From assembly GCA_947502305.1 (NCBI GenBank), contig CANMZA010000001.1, positions 496,001 through 560,000 of the forward strand: 64,000 bases of DNA, read 5' to 3'. The stretch comes from an uncultured Erythrobacter sp. Its GTDB lineage: Bacteria; Pseudomonadota; Alphaproteobacteria; Sphingomonadales; Sphingomonadaceae. Shown here one piece after another: positions 19,053-28,369 of this stretch (the stretch's first letter is position 1; the number at the start of each line of letters is the position of its first letter). The notes beneath the pieces were generated by a model, which made no database searches, was not told the DNA's origin, and worked only from the letters and a program-made list of their open reading frames with translations. The position numbers and the translations under genes are program-made.

Positions 19053-19760
19053 CTAAAGTGCCTCCAGCGCTGCAATTAGAGCATCGAGCGAATCAATAAC
19101 CGCATCGCCGCCCAATTCATGCGGGGGCAGGTCGCAATAGCCATAGGCGGCCGCGATGACTGGGACGCCCGCCGCGCGCGCGGCTTTCACATCGTAAGTG
19201 CTGTCACCGACAAACGCGAACGAGCCGCCGCCGCAACGTTTTTGCGCTTCGAAAATTGGTTCAGGATGGGGCTTGGACAGGAATTTGCCATCTGCCCCTT
19301 TGCCCATCGAATCCCCGCCGATCACCGTTTCAAATGGGGCGATAAAATCCAATTGGGTCAGGATTGAGCGGGCGAATTCTTCAAACTTGTTGGTGACCAC
19401 CGCGACTTTGACGCCGCGTGATTTCAACGCCGCCACAACCTCGCGGGCATGTGGGTAGGGGGCCGAATGGACGGCGTTATGCTCGGCGTAATATTTGAGC
19501 ATGACCTTATAGAGCGCGCGGAATTCTCCGCCTTCCAATCCGCCCTCAAATCCGCCGCCGACACCTTTCTGCGCCTCGACCGCCTGCGCCAGCATCATTT
19601 TCGCCCCGCCGCCGATTAAATCCTTGCTGGTGCCTACCGGAACCGGCGCGAAACCGCCGATTTTCAGCGCATGGTTCACCGCCGCGCCAAGGTCTTGGAA
19701 TGTATCGAGAAGCGTGCCGTCGAGGTCGAAACCCACCGCATCAAAAGGAAAATCAGCCAT
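19053..19760 (-). CDS. gph: Phosphoglycolate phosphatase-like HAD hydrolase
   Basis: The 235-residue product has all HAD motifs: FDLDGTLLDT at ~9-18 (nucleophile aspartate), VVTNK (motif II), a lysine in SKPHPEP (motif III) and FVGDSTYDVKAARAAG (motif IV). The helical cap with IGGGAKMMLAQAV is of the Gph type, which removes 2-phosphoglycolate left by DNA repair. The ATG at 19760 is chosen because it starts directly at the conserved core; an in-frame ATG at 19790 would add ten residues. The gene is divergent from glmU with a 76-bp gap. Specificity among HAD phosphatases is uncertain. Confidence 0.86.
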   Translation of the reverse strand: MADFPFDAVGFDLDGTLLDTFQDLGAAVNHALKIGGFAPVPVGTSKDLIGGGAKMMLAQAVEAQKGVGGGFEGGLEGGEFRALYKVMLKYYAEHNAVHSAPYPHAREVVAALKSRGVKVAVVTNKFEEFARSILTQLDFIAPFETVIGGDSMGKGADGKFLSKPHPEPIFEAQKRCGGGSFAFVGDSTYDVKAARAAGVPVIAAAYGYCDLPPHELGGDAVIDSLDALIAALEAL

Positions 19761-19836
19761 GGCTGCATTCGGTGCGCCAAGGTTCTTCATTCTGCAAGCA
19801 TTTGCTGGCATGTGCCGGATTGATTAAAGGATCCCC

Positions 19837-21198
19837 ATGACAGATTTTGCCGCCATCATCCTTGCCGCGGGCAAGGGCACCCGCATGAAAAGCGACCTGC
19901 ACAAAGTGCTCCACCCGATTGCAGGTAAGGCGATGCTGATGCATTTGCTCGATAGTTTTGCCGAATTGCAGCCGCAGCGCACCGTCGTGGTGGTTGGCGA
20001 CCGGCGTGAACAGGTCGACGGTGCGCTGGCGGGACGCGATGTCGTCTCTGCCTTGCAAGACCCCCAGCATGGCACCGCGCATGCGGCATTGCAGGCTAAA
20101 GAAGCATTGGCCGGTTTCAGCGGCAATATCCTCGTGACCTTTGGCGATGTACCGATGGTCAGCGCGGCGACGGTGCGCAAACTGCTTGATGCCCTAGATA
20201 ATGCCAAAGTCGCCGTCCTCGGCTTTCGCCCCGATGATCCGCTTGCCTATGGCCGGGTCATTGCAGACGCAGACGGAACCGTTGCGAAAATGGTCGAGTT
20301 TAAGGATGCGAGCGAGGACGAGCGCGCGGTCAATTTGTGCAATTCGGGCCTGATTGTCGCGCATTCCGATGATATGTGGCCGCTGCTGGATGCAGTGGGT
20401 AATGACAATGCGCAGGGTGAATATTACCTGCCTGACGTCGCCACAGGGGCCATTGCCCGCGGAGACCGTGTGGTTGTGGTCGAATGCGATGCGGATGAAG
20501 TCGCCGGGATCAATTCCCGCAGCGAGCTCGCCGGTGCAGAGCAACGCTGGCAAGCCGCCCGGCGCGAGGCTGCAATGGCAGATGGTGCGACATTGAAAGC
20601 GCCAGACACCGTGTTTTTCAGCCACGACACAAAATTGGGCCGCGATGTCACAATCGATCCGCATGTGGTGTTTGGCCCCGGTGTCACCGTCGCGGATGGC
20701 GTACATATCAAAGCCTACACCCATCTGGAGGGCGCGCAGCTATCCTCCGGCGTTCAAGTCGGCCCGTTTGCCAGGTTGCGGCCCGGTGCGGTGCTGGAAG
20801 AAGACAGCTTTGTCGGCAATTTTGTCGAGATGAAGAAAGCGACCCTCGGCAAGGGCGCGAAGGCGAGCCACTTGTCCTATATTGGCGATGCCACTGTCGG
20901 GGCGAATGCGAATATCGGCGCGGGCACAATCACGTGCAATTACGATGGCTATTTCAAATATCACACCACTATCGGTGAGCGTGCCTTTATCGGATCGAAC
21001 AGCGCCTTGGTTGCCCCCGTCACCATCGGACCGGATGCCATCGTCGCCGCCGGTTCCACCGTCAGCCGCGATGTCGGCGCAGGCGAATTGCGCATGGTCC
21101 GCGCAGAGCAGATGGTGAAGCAAGGCTGGGCCGACCGTTTCCATGATACGATGAAAAAGAAAAAGGCGGCGGCCAAGGCAAGTCAGAAGCCAAAGTAA
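19837..21198 (+). CDS. glmU: Bifunctional UDP-GlcNAc pyrophosphorylase / GlcN-1-P acetyltransferase GlmU
   Basis: GlmU acetylates glucosamine-1-phosphate and then couples it to UTP, supplying UDP-GlcNAc for peptidoglycan and lipopolysaccharide. The 453-residue protein has an N-terminal nucleotidyltransferase domain (ILAAGKGTRMKSDLHKVLH, GDVPMV, QGEYYLPDV) and a C-terminal left-handed beta-helix acetyltransferase domain (GNFVEMKKATLGKGAKASH, NIGAGTITCNYDG). AAGGA precedes the ATG. Both halves look intact. Confidence 0.97.
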   Translation: MTDFAAIILAAGKGTRMKSDLHKVLHPIAGKAMLMHLLDSFAELQPQRTVVVVGDRREQVDGALAGRDVVSALQDPQHGTAHAALQAKEALAGFSGNILVTFGDVPMVSAATVRKLLDALDNAKVAVLGFRPDDPLAYGRVIADADGTVAKMVEFKDASEDERAVNLCNSGLIVAHSDDMWPLLDAVGNDNAQGEYYLPDVATGAIARGDRVVVVECDADEVAGINSRSELAGAEQRWQAARREAAMADGATLKAPDTVFFSHDTKLGRDVTIDPHVVFGPGVTVADGVHIKAYTHLEGAQLSSGVQVGPFARLRPGAVLEEDSFVGNFVEMKKATLGKGAKASHLSYIGDATVGANANIGAGTITCNYDGYFKYHTTIGERAFIGSNSALVAPVTIGPDAIVAAGSTVSRDVGAGELRMVRAEQMVKQGWADRFHDTMKKKKAAAKASQKPK

Positions 21199-21279
21199 CC
21201 CGCCCACCAGCCGCCCTCAGCAGACATCCCCGGTGGCCGCTGCATCATTCTTAAACCATACAGCGACACACAGTGCGCG

Positions 21280-22152
21280 ATGCAAAACCGTGCGCACCAG
21301 ATAAAACAGCCACCGCTTAGGCCACTGCTTGATAACGCGCCGCCCTCGCATTCGGGCGGGCGCGATGCGCTGGAATTGCTCCGCACGATCCGGTCCAATG
21401 CGGAACGCGTCAACACAGCCTCTCGAGAGCGCAGCGAATTCGTCAGTGAATTGATCGAAAGATCCCGGCGGGTCGGCGGCGAAATTGGCGAATTGCGTGA
21501 ACAATCACGCGGCGCGCAAGACAATTTGCGTGTGACCGCCGATGCCGCAGAAAAAATCATTGCCGAGGTGCAAAGCATCGCTGAACTCATGGACCAAACC
21601 ATGCAGGGCATTGCCTATCTCGATGAACAGATCGGCGCGTTTGAGGCGCGCTTTCTAGAAGTTCAATCCGTGTCTGAGACCATAATTGACGTGGCCGACC
21701 GCACCAATGTTCTGTCCATAAACGCAATGATCGAAGCCGCCCGCGCAGGCGAACATGGCAGAGGGTTTCAAGTGGTCGCCAATGAAGTGCGCGAATTGGC
21801 AGGGGCAACCGGCGATTCCGCAGAAATCATTTCATCCCGGCTCAGCAGCTTGCTGCAAGACACCGGCAAGATGTCTCAGGATTGCGCCGCGCTGCGCGAT
21901 TTGGCTGAGAGCGGCGCGCAGTCGGGCAAATCCAACCTCAATGCCCTGCGGCGCGTACACGAAAACGTCTTGGTCTCAGCCAAGCACGCCGATGTTGCGG
22001 GCGAGGTAAGCGGCGATCACATTGAAAGCTTTGCCAGCTTGCTGGATGGTATGGAGCGTTTGCGCGATGACACAGAGGCGGCGATTGAAGGATCGTCGCA
22101 GAATATTGGGCTGACGTCTGAATTGGAGAAATTGATCGCACCATCAGAATGA
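21280..22152 (+). CDS. Soluble chemoreceptor-like signalling protein (MCP signalling domain only)
   Basis: The 290-residue product has no signal peptide or membrane segment. Long heptad-rich helices flank the MCP hairpin tip, which reads [21 protein letters not shown], then [14 protein letters not shown]. The hairpin is close to, but not the same as, the canonical TNLLALNAAIEAARAG tip. There is no recognisable sensor domain, so any input must come through a partner or the ~45-residue N-terminus. No che genes are nearby, so the target kinase is unknown. The ribosome site is poor. Confidence 0.85.
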   Translation: MQNRAHQIKQPPLRPLLDNAPPSHSGGRDALELLRTIRSNAERVNTASRERSEFVSELIERSRRVGGEIGELREQSRGAQDNLRVTADAAEKIIAEVQSIAELMDQTMQGIAYLDEQIGAFEARFLEVQSVSETIIDVADRTNVLSINAMIEAARAGEHGRGFQVVANEVRELAGATGDSAEIISSRLSSLLQDTGKMSQDCAALRDLAESGAQSGKSNLNALRRVHENVLVSAKHADVAGEVSGDHIESFASLLDGMERLRDDTEAAIEGSSQNIGLTSELEKLIAPSE

Positions 22153-22218
22153 TTTGCCTGCATCCCGGAACAATCGCGCGCCGTAATTGCTGTTAGAGAA
22201 AGTAACAGGAGTACGGGC

Positions 22219-22929
22219 GTGATGATGATTGCTAAAAAAGCCAGCAAGTGGCCAGTCAAATGGGTGACAGCGGGCATCGCGCTTGCGGCAATCGGGGGCG
22301 CCGCTGTTTCGGCGCAATATCGCGATCGCGGCGGCGAAGAGCCAGCTTATGAAGTCGTTACATCGGACGATGAATTTGAATTGCGCAAATATGCGCCGAT
22401 GATCGTCGCCGAAGTCACACATACGGGCGATCGCCGCCGGGCCAGCGGGCAAAGTTTTCGCCGTCTTGCCGCCTATATCTTTGCGCAGGACCGGCCAGGG
22501 CGGGAGACCGGAGAGGCTGGGGCAAGCATCGCGATGACCGCTCCGGTAATTCAAGAGCGCGTCATTCAAGAAAGTGTCGATCAAAACCAGCAAATCGCTA
22601 TGACGGCGCCTGTTCTGCAGGAAGAAACAGAAGCAGGCGCATGGCGCATGCGGTTCGTCATGCCGTCGCGTTTCACAGTGGAAACTTTGCCAAAGCCGCC
22701 ATCAGACATCACTCTGACGGAAGTATCCTCGCGCCGGGTTGCGGCGGTGCGGTTTAACGGTTTTGCGAGCAATGGCGATTGGGCGGTGATGGAAGCGATG
22801 TTGCTGGAATGGATTGCGCAGCAAGAGCTGACGGTAGTCGGCGGGGCGGAATACGCATCCTATGACGCGCCGCGCGTACCGGGGCCGCTGCGGCGCAATG
22901 AAGTGATGTTTGAGGTCGCCGCCGAGTAA
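22219..22929 (+). CDS. SOUL-family haem-binding-like protein, exported
   Basis: The 236-residue product has an N-terminal hydrophobic export signal (~14-33) followed by a SOUL/HEBP domain: a PAYEVVTSDDEFELRKYAPMIVAEV opening in shorter matching blocks, the repeated IAMTAPV motifs, RMRFVMPSRFTVETLPKP, and a TSGDWAV-like segment near the end. SOUL proteins bind haem or tetrapyrroles, and the bacterial members are uncharacterised. AGGAG lies seven bases before a GTG at 22219, so I prefer the GTG over the ATG at 22222. It converges on sciP with a hairpin between. Confidence 0.86.
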   Translation: MMMIAKKASKWPVKWVTAGIALAAIGGAAVSAQYRDRGGEEPAYEVVTSDDEFELRKYAPMIVAEVTHTGDRRRASGQSFRRLAAYIFAQDRPGRETGEAGASIAMTAPVIQERVIQESVDQNQQIAMTAPVLQEETEAGAWRMRFVMPSRFTVETLPKPPSDITLTEVSSRRVAAVRFNGFASNGDWAVMEAMLLEWIAQQELTVVGGAEYASYDAPRVPGPLRRNEVMFEVAAE

Positions 22930-22956
22930 GCCGCGCTGTCGCGGGGGGCACGGGGA

Positions 22957-22989
22957 GCCGGGAGACTACAAAGCTAAGCTACTCCCGGC
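22957..22989. other. Inverted repeat between convergent SOUL and sciP genes
   Basis: A perfect 8-bp stem (GCCGGGAG at 22957-22964, CTCCCGGC at 22982-22989) encloses a 17-base loop. There is no T-run on either side, so it is a weak or Rho-assisted stop at most. Confidence 0.4.
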
Positions 22990-23008
22990 GGCGATCCTCT
23001 TCCTCAGC

Positions 23009-23275
23009 TCACACGCTTTCCAGCTGGTCCTTCGTCCGGCTATCCACTTTGCCAGAACGCGCCGCTGATCCGGCGGTGTATTCGCGTTCCCATTCTTCAA
23101 ATTCGCTGCGGCTTAGCAGATAGCGGTTGCGGGCCTCGTGAAAGCTGATCGCGCGGTCATGTACGGCGCGGACCACATCGGCCTTGCGGGTGGATGACCA
23201 ATGCACTTTGTGGCTTTTGGGCAGGCCATAGCGCTTGATTGCATCGGCGATCGAAACATCGCGGGGGTAAGCCAT
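23009..23275 (-). CDS. sciP: DUF1153 / SciP-like cell-cycle transcription regulator
   Basis: The 88-residue product contains the DUF1153 helix-turn-helix core: a KVHWSSTRKADVVRAVHD block, SFHEARNRYLLSRSEFEEWE and a basic C-terminus. In Caulobacter SciP binds CtrA and represses CtrA-activated genes in G1. The ATG at 23275 is chosen because GGAG lies six bases upstream (inside ATGGAGACGAAAATG); the outer ATG at 23287 has no ribosome site. A 177-bp spacer separates it from the glycosyltransferase gene. No obvious CtrA box (TTAA-N7-TTAA) or GANTC site was seen in that spacer. Confidence 0.82.
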   Translation of the reverse strand: MAYPRDVSIADAIKRYGLPKSHKVHWSSTRKADVVRAVHDRAISFHEARNRYLLSRSEFEEWEREYTAGSAARSGKVDSRTKDQLESV

Positions 23276-23452
23276 TTTCGTCTCCATATTGTTGGTTTCA
23301 TTCGGTTTTGCATCCCTGTTGAGACCGAATTCACGCTCGAAGACTTAATTCTGCACTACTGAATATGGTTAATTTGGCATTGACGACGCCCCCCGTGGCT
23401 TAACTGCGGTAAAGCGAAGCGAAAGTGTCGGATTGCTTTACGCCCGGCGGCG

Positions 23453-25072
23453 TCAATCGGAGAGCGGCGCGTAGATTCCGCAAGGTTTGCCATAACGCAA
23501 GGTGCAAGGGATCGCCGTTTCTTGTGGGCCTTTTGCGGCTTCAATTGGGGCAAGATCAGCGCGAACATACAGCTCAAGCATGCCCGGATAAAACGGCGTC
23601 ACCTGTGCCAGCACATAGTCATTGACCAATGCGCGGCGCACCATTTCGCGGGTTTCGCCGAGAAATTGCGGCGTGTTGAATGCATCGGTGACGATGATCG
23701 CACCGGGCCGCTGGGACAGGATGCGGGCGGTTTCTTGTGCTGGGTCGACATCCAAGGCGGTGCGTTCGTGATGGCTATTTAGATGCGGGGCAAAAGCCAT
23801 CCGAGTGGGAATGCATCTGGCAGATCGCGCGTAAAGAATGCTCGGCCCGTCAAAAATGAACAGGCACTCATCTTGCGGAACATGGCTTTCGATCCCGCTC
23901 GTCAGTGTCGAAATCGCCGCGCGGTGGGAGGAGGCGTGCTCCAACTGCTCCGCAAAAGAAGCGCAGCCAAGCGCCAGAAGCAAAGCGACGGCGCTGAAGA
24001 TTTTGCGCGAGGAATGGTGGCTGAAGAAAGTCGCCGACAAGAGGCAAATGAACGGGAGCGTCAGTCCGAAATAATGCACAAAGGGCGAGCCCAGCATGAT
24101 CAGCGAAAATGCGCCAACACCAGTGAAAGCCGCGATCATGCCAAACAGTACGCCGTCAATGCGGTCTTGCATTTTGTAAGCGGTGACCACGCTTAGCAGC
24201 GCGTAGGCAGCAAGCGGGAAGACGGCTGTGCTGAGTTTTTGAACATTGGTTTCAGCAAGCAGCGGATAAAATTCGCTGCGCAAGAATATTGAGACAAAAT
24301 TGGCGAAGAAGAAGCTCTCAAATTCGCCCTGAGAGGCGAAATAAGCGGCGAACAAAAGGGTCGGGAGCAAGCCAAGGATGGCGAAGAATGCGAGGCTCAC
24401 CGCAAATCGAACGGCACCCACTTGCAATTGCCACAGTCGCCATGCGGCCATCACCGCCAACAGGGCGCAAAATGGCAGAACAGAATATTTGATCTGCAAC
24501 GCGATCCCGCCCAGCGCCATAATGCCGCAAAGCAGCCGGAATATCTTCGCCGGATCGTCGCTTTCAAAGACGCGGCGCATCGCGATCAATTGGAATAGCA
24601 GCAGCGGGGTCAGGAATGTCTCAGATTGCCCCAAATGCATGAAGAACAAGGGAATGTTCAGCACGAACAGTATCGTCACGACCATCGCGCCAAATGGTGT
24701 GCCGATACGCGCCGCCAAATTGTGGACCATCAACGCACTGGCGGCCGTGCAGGCAATGCCGGGGATCTGATAGGCAAGCGGGGATGATCCGCCGATCCAG
24801 TGCAGCCCAGCAAACAAAGCGAAAAGGCCCGGTGGCTTACGGTCCCACAGGTCGCGATAGGGTATTTCCCCAGCCAGCCACGCTTGACCCATGACGGAAT
24901 AAAGCTGCTCGTCGGGATCGGCAGCGGGATCGCCCAGATAAGGCGAGCGGACAAGCACCACGAGCAGCACGATGAAAACCGCGGCGGCATAGGCTTTTGC
25001 CTGCTGCGTCATCGCGGGCCCGATGCCGATTATCCACGGGGCGGCTGGTTTCAGAGGATATGTGTTACCCAT
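23453..25072 (-). CDS. GT39/ArnT-like membrane glycosyltransferase (GT-C fold)
   Basis: The 539-residue product has an N-terminal membrane segment followed by DPAADPDEQLYSVMGQAWLAG. The acidic DE pair and the RDLWDRKPPGLFALF loop are characteristic of GT-C glycosyltransferases of the PMT/ArnT superfamily. About ten hydrophobic helices follow, then a C-terminal soluble region (~410-539). Such enzymes move a sugar from a polyprenyl-phosphate carrier to lipid or protein on the periplasmic face. The acceptor is unknown. Starts at 25072 and 25012 are both ATG with no clear ribosome site. Confidence 0.78.
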   Translation of the reverse strand: MGNTYPLKPAAPWIIGIGPAMTQQAKAYAAAVFIVLLVVLVRSPYLGDPAADPDEQLYSVMGQAWLAGEIPYRDLWDRKPPGLFALFAGLHWIGGSSPLAYQIPGIACTAASALMVHNLAARIGTPFGAMVVTILFVLNIPLFFMHLGQSETFLTPLLLFQLIAMRRVFESDDPAKIFRLLCGIMALGGIALQIKYSVLPFCALLAVMAAWRLWQLQVGAVRFAVSLAFFAILGLLPTLLFAAYFASQGEFESFFFANFVSIFLRSEFYPLLAETNVQKLSTAVFPLAAYALLSVVTAYKMQDRIDGVLFGMIAAFTGVGAFSLIMLGSPFVHYFGLTLPFICLLSATFFSHHSSRKIFSAVALLLALGCASFAEQLEHASSHRAAISTLTSGIESHVPQDECLFIFDGPSILYARSARCIPTRMAFAPHLNSHHERTALDVDPAQETARILSQRPGAIIVTDAFNTPQFLGETREMVRRALVNDYVLAQVTPFYPGMLELYVRADLAPIEAAKGPQETAIPCTLRYGKPCGIYAPLSD

Positions 25073-25189
25073 TGCACCGCACGTGATGAGGCGAAACCCT
25101 AAAACTTTGGTTTACAATGCGGCGAATTTCCCGATTTTCTGCGGAATACGGTGGTTAACGCGCCGCTGACCCAATGCGGCTTGCGACGC

Positions 25190-25218
25190 AAAAGGCGGCC
25201 CCGCAAAGAGCCGCCTTT
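25190..25218 (-). terminator. Hairpin terminator after the prolyl oligopeptidase gene
   Basis: The arms AAAGGCGGC (25191-25199) and GCCGCCTTT (25210-25218) form a nine-pair stem with a ten-base loop. Reading on the minus strand it ends in TTTTGCG. It lies 52 bases after the stop of the peptidase gene. Confidence 0.6.
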
Positions 25219-25269
25219 CGCAATCGGAATAGGCAAAATGTGCCGTCAGAAACGGCCTCTTACGCCGCT

Positions 25270-27417
25270 TTATTCATCCATCAATTGCTGCATCAAATAG
25301 ATATATTGCAGCGCCTGAAGTTTTGCGCGTTGTTCATTGTCAACGCCGCCGGAATGGCCGCCGGTCGTGTCTTCATAGTAATAATAGGGCTGTCCCAACT
25401 CAGCGAGGCGCGCGGCCCCTTTGCGCGCATGGGCGGGGTGGGTGCGGTCATCGGCGGTGGAGGCCCAGAGGAACGGCGTGGGGTAATCCACGCCCTCCAC
25501 CAGCATTTGGTAGGGCGAGTAACCCTCAATCCATTCGCGCTGTTCTGCGATGCGCGGATCGCCATATTCGCCGATCCATGACGCGCCGCGCCCGATCAGG
25601 TGATAGCGCAGCATGTCGAATAAGGGGATTTGCACAATCGCCGCGCCGAACAAATCGGGCCGCTGCGTAAAGGCGGTGCCGACCAGCAATCCGCCTTGGC
25701 TGCCGCCTTGAATGCCCAGATGTTCGGGGCTGGTGAAACCGCGATCGACCAAGTCTTGGCCAACGGCGATAAAGTCATCCCACGTCCGCTGCTTGTTTTC
25801 GCGGATTGCGGTTTGGTGCCAGCCGGGGCCAAATTCGCCGCCGCCGCGCAGGTTCGCGAGCACGTAAGCCCCGCCGCGCTCCATCCACATTTTGCCGGTG
25901 GAGCCGAGATAGCCGGGCAGGCGCGGGACTTGAAAGCCGCCATACCCGCTCATCAAGACCGCCGTTTCGCCGTCCATTTCCATGCCCGCAGGCTTGACGA
26001 TGAAATAAGGGATTTTGGTGCCGTCGGCGCTGGTCGCTTCGTGTTGTTCGACTTCCATTCCCGCCGCGTCAAAGCGTGCAGGCGAGGTTTTGAGCACTTG
26101 CGGATCGCCGCTACCATCGGAGTAATAGAGCGTCGTCGGCTCCAAAAATCCGGTGACGGTGAACATGATCTGGTCGGTTTCGTCAGAGCTGGCCGCGATC
26201 CCGACAGTGGCATTGCCGGGCAGGGCGACTTGCTCGCTCACCCATTCGCCGTCTTCAAAATTAAATTGCAGAACCTTGCCGACGACATTGTCGAGCATCC
26301 CCACAAATAGCGCATTGGCGGTGATCGCCCCGCCGCGCTTGGTTTGCCGATCCGCCGGGGCCCAGACGAGGGTTTTGGCCGCGCCATTTGGGTTGGCTTT
26401 CCATTCTTCGAGATTGGCGGCGATCAAACTGTCCGCCGGGAAGGTTTGCCCATCCACATCCCAATCGACATCGGTCGACATCAGCAAATGACCATCGACG
26501 ATACCGTAAGGATTGGCTTTCTTAGGCAGGTCGAGTTTTACCCATTCGCCGTCCTGCTCGACATAATATTCCCGCTCATGAAAACTGATGCCGCGATAGG
26601 CGACGCGCGCATGAACCACGTCATCGCTGTCGCGCAGCAGATAGGCGCCCGCGGAAACATCGCTGGGCTCTCCGCGGAAGATTTCCGGTGCGTCGGCAAT
26701 GTCGGTGCCGCGTGTCCAAACGCGGGTGGTGAAGGGATATTCGCTGTCGGTCAGCGTCCCGTCGCCAAAATCGCGGCCCACCATCAAGGTGTTCTCATCG
26801 ACCCAGCTGACGCCGCCTTGGCTTTTTTCGGAAAGTTCAAATCCGCCCGCAACAAATTCGCCGGTTGCGGTGTCAAATTCGCGCAAGACCGTCGCATCTT
26901 CGCCGCCATCCGATAGCGCGATCATGCACAGATTGAGAGCCGGGGGCAGACAGGTGGAGCCTTTATAGACCCATTCCTTACCCTCCGCCTCAGCCAGCGC
27001 ATCCACATCGAGTACAGTTTCCCATTCGGGCGCGTCTGTTTGATAGCTTTCTAGGGTGGTGCGGCGCAGCAGGCCTTTCGGATTTTCCTTGTCCTGCCAA
27101 AAATTATACAGGCCGTCGGGGCGGAAACTGACGAAGGGAATGCGGTCTTCGCTGTCGTAAATCGCGAGCGCTTCTGCCTTAAGCGCGTCAAAGCGCGGAT
27201 CAGCCTCCAGCACGCTCAATGTCCGGGTGTTTTCTTGATCGACCCAGGCCAGCGCTTCTTCACTGCGGGCTTCTTCCAGCCAGATAAACGGATCTTGTTC
27301 AGGGCCGGGGACGGCGACCTCTTCGCTATGCGCGTCAGCCGATGCGGATGTGGCAATACCGGCAGTCATGACTGCGCCCACCGCGCAAGAAAGTGCGAGC
27401 TTAGAGACAAGTTTCAA
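25270..27417 (-). CDS. Prolyl oligopeptidase family serine peptidase (S9A), exported
   Basis: The 715-residue product has a signal peptide (VSKLALSCAVGAVMTAGIAT, likely cleavage ASA|DA) and an N-terminal PLWLEEARSEEALAWV-like opening. A seven-bladed propeller follows. The C-terminal alpha/beta hydrolase has nucleophile serine in IQGGSQGGLLVG, an aspartate in STADDRTHPAHARK, and the catalytic histidine in TTGGHSGGVD. It cleaves after proline in short peptides, probably in the periplasm. The start codon is TTG; AGGAG lies seven bases before it. It is followed upstream on the strand by a GST gene. Confidence 0.9.
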   Translation of the reverse strand: MKLVSKLALSCAVGAVMTAGIATSASADAHSEEVAVPGPEQDPFIWLEEARSEEALAWVDQENTRTLSVLEADPRFDALKAEALAIYDSEDRIPFVSFRPDGLYNFWQDKENPKGLLRRTTLESYQTDAPEWETVLDVDALAEAEGKEWVYKGSTCLPPALNLCMIALSDGGEDATVLREFDTATGEFVAGGFELSEKSQGGVSWVDENTLMVGRDFGDGTLTDSEYPFTTRVWTRGTDIADAPEIFRGEPSDVSAGAYLLRDSDDVVHARVAYRGISFHEREYYVEQDGEWVKLDLPKKANPYGIVDGHLLMSTDVDWDVDGQTFPADSLIAANLEEWKANPNGAAKTLVWAPADRQTKRGGAITANALFVGMLDNVVGKVLQFNFEDGEWVSEQVALPGNATVGIAASSDETDQIMFTVTGFLEPTTLYYSDGSGDPQVLKTSPARFDAAGMEVEQHEATSADGTKIPYFIVKPAGMEMDGETAVLMSGYGGFQVPRLPGYLGSTGKMWMERGGAYVLANLRGGGEFGPGWHQTAIRENKQRTWDDFIAVGQDLVDRGFTSPEHLGIQGGSQGGLLVGTAFTQRPDLFGAAIVQIPLFDMLRYHLIGRGASWIGEYGDPRIAEQREWIEGYSPYQMLVEGVDYPTPFLWASTADDRTHPAHARKGAARLAELGQPYYYYEDTTGGHSGGVDNEQRAKLQALQYIYLMQQLMDE

Positions 27418-27492
27418 ATGTCCTCTCCTATAGGAATATTGCCGCCGAGTGTGACGGGGATGCGCATGCTTGTGAAGGGGGAAAGGCGCGGC

Positions 27493-28218
27493 TTAGCTGC
27501 GTTCTGGATAAATTTCGCGGCGGAACCGGTGCAGCCATTCGATCAGGGTAGGATGCGCCTCGATCATGGCCTTCATCGGGCTGGAGAATGGCACGAACAT
27601 GATATTGGCGAGCAGAGAATAGACAGCGGCATCGGTGCTGCTGATTGACGCGCCAAAGAACCATGGACCTCCGCTCAAAATTGCCGCCAATGCGCCGATA
27701 TCCTTTGCTGCTATTGTCTCGATTTCAGCGGGGGAATGCAGGCCCATGCCATGTCCCGAAAGCTGTTTTTTGACTCCGCGCCGCGCAATAGGGGCGAGCG
27801 CCATTCGGATCGGTGCGGGGATTGAGCCAAGCACGGTGCCCTTGAGGATCGGCCAGTTTTCCTCGCGGCACCACCGGTCATAGACCATCGCCCAATAGAG
27901 GTTTTCCTCGATCAATCGCTGTATCGCGATGCCAGTGCCGCGCTGCGCATCAGTCAGATGGGCGTCGGGGTCTTTGCCAAATTCGCTTTTCAGAAAGTCG
28001 ATAATGAGCGTGGAATCGCCGAGCGTGCGCCCCTGATATTCAATCCACGGCGCTTTTTTCTTCGGGCCGGGGAAGGGGGTAGAGGCGGTGATCGATTGAT
28101 GTTCGATGCCAGCCATCCGCAAGAAGCTGTCGAGTTTGAGGCAAAACGGGCTGACCGTGACCAAGCCCCCATCCGTTCCAGACACGCCCGGCAGGTGATA
28201 CGCTTTTAGCTCGCTCAT
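27493..28218 (-). CDS. Glutathione S-transferase family protein (Fax/metaxin-like)
   Basis: The 241-residue product has a thioredoxin-fold N-terminus whose VSPFCLKLDSFLRMAGIEH resembles the start of failed-axon-connection/metaxin-type GSTs. The PWIEYQGRTLGDSTLIIDFL segment matches the glutathione-binding P and S positions. A C-terminal helical domain contains a SSTDAAVYSLLANI motif. A Cys rather than Ser/Tyr lies at the likely catalytic position. AAGGGAG precedes the ATG at eight bases. The substrate is unknown. Confidence 0.85.
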   Translation of the reverse strand: MSELKAYHLPGVSGTDGGLVTVSPFCLKLDSFLRMAGIEHQSITASTPFPGPKKKAPWIEYQGRTLGDSTLIIDFLKSEFGKDPDAHLTDAQRGTGIAIQRLIEENLYWAMVYDRWCREENWPILKGTVLGSIPAPIRMALAPIARRGVKKQLSGHGMGLHSPAEIETIAAKDIGALAAILSGGPWFFGASISSTDAAVYSLLANIMFVPFSSPMKAMIEAHPTLIEWLHRFRREIYPERS

Positions 28219-28318
28219 TTCTCGTCTCCCTTACGGCTCAGCTTGGGCGGGGTCAGGCGGAACTGCAAGCGTGGGTGAGGATCGGCGCTGTCCGCGTTTA
28301 TTTGCTCCTCTCCAACGC

Positions 28319-28347
28319 AAAAGGGCGACCCATTGGGCCGCCCTTTC
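28319..28347 (-). terminator. Rho-independent terminator of the atpHAGDC operon
   Basis: On the minus strand AAAGGGCG and CGCCCTTT (28339-28346 with 28320-28327) form an eight-pair stem with an 11-base loop, followed by TTTTG. It lies 23 bases beyond the atpC stop codon at 28370. Confidence 0.82.
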
Positions 28348-28369
28348 AAATTCAAGTCTGATCAAAGCC

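Noticed and set aside
23409-23441. GTAAAGC / GCTTTAC arms as a terminator for the glycosyltransferase gene
   Set aside because: The stem is only seven pairs with a 19-base loop and no T-run follows, so terminator function is not supported.
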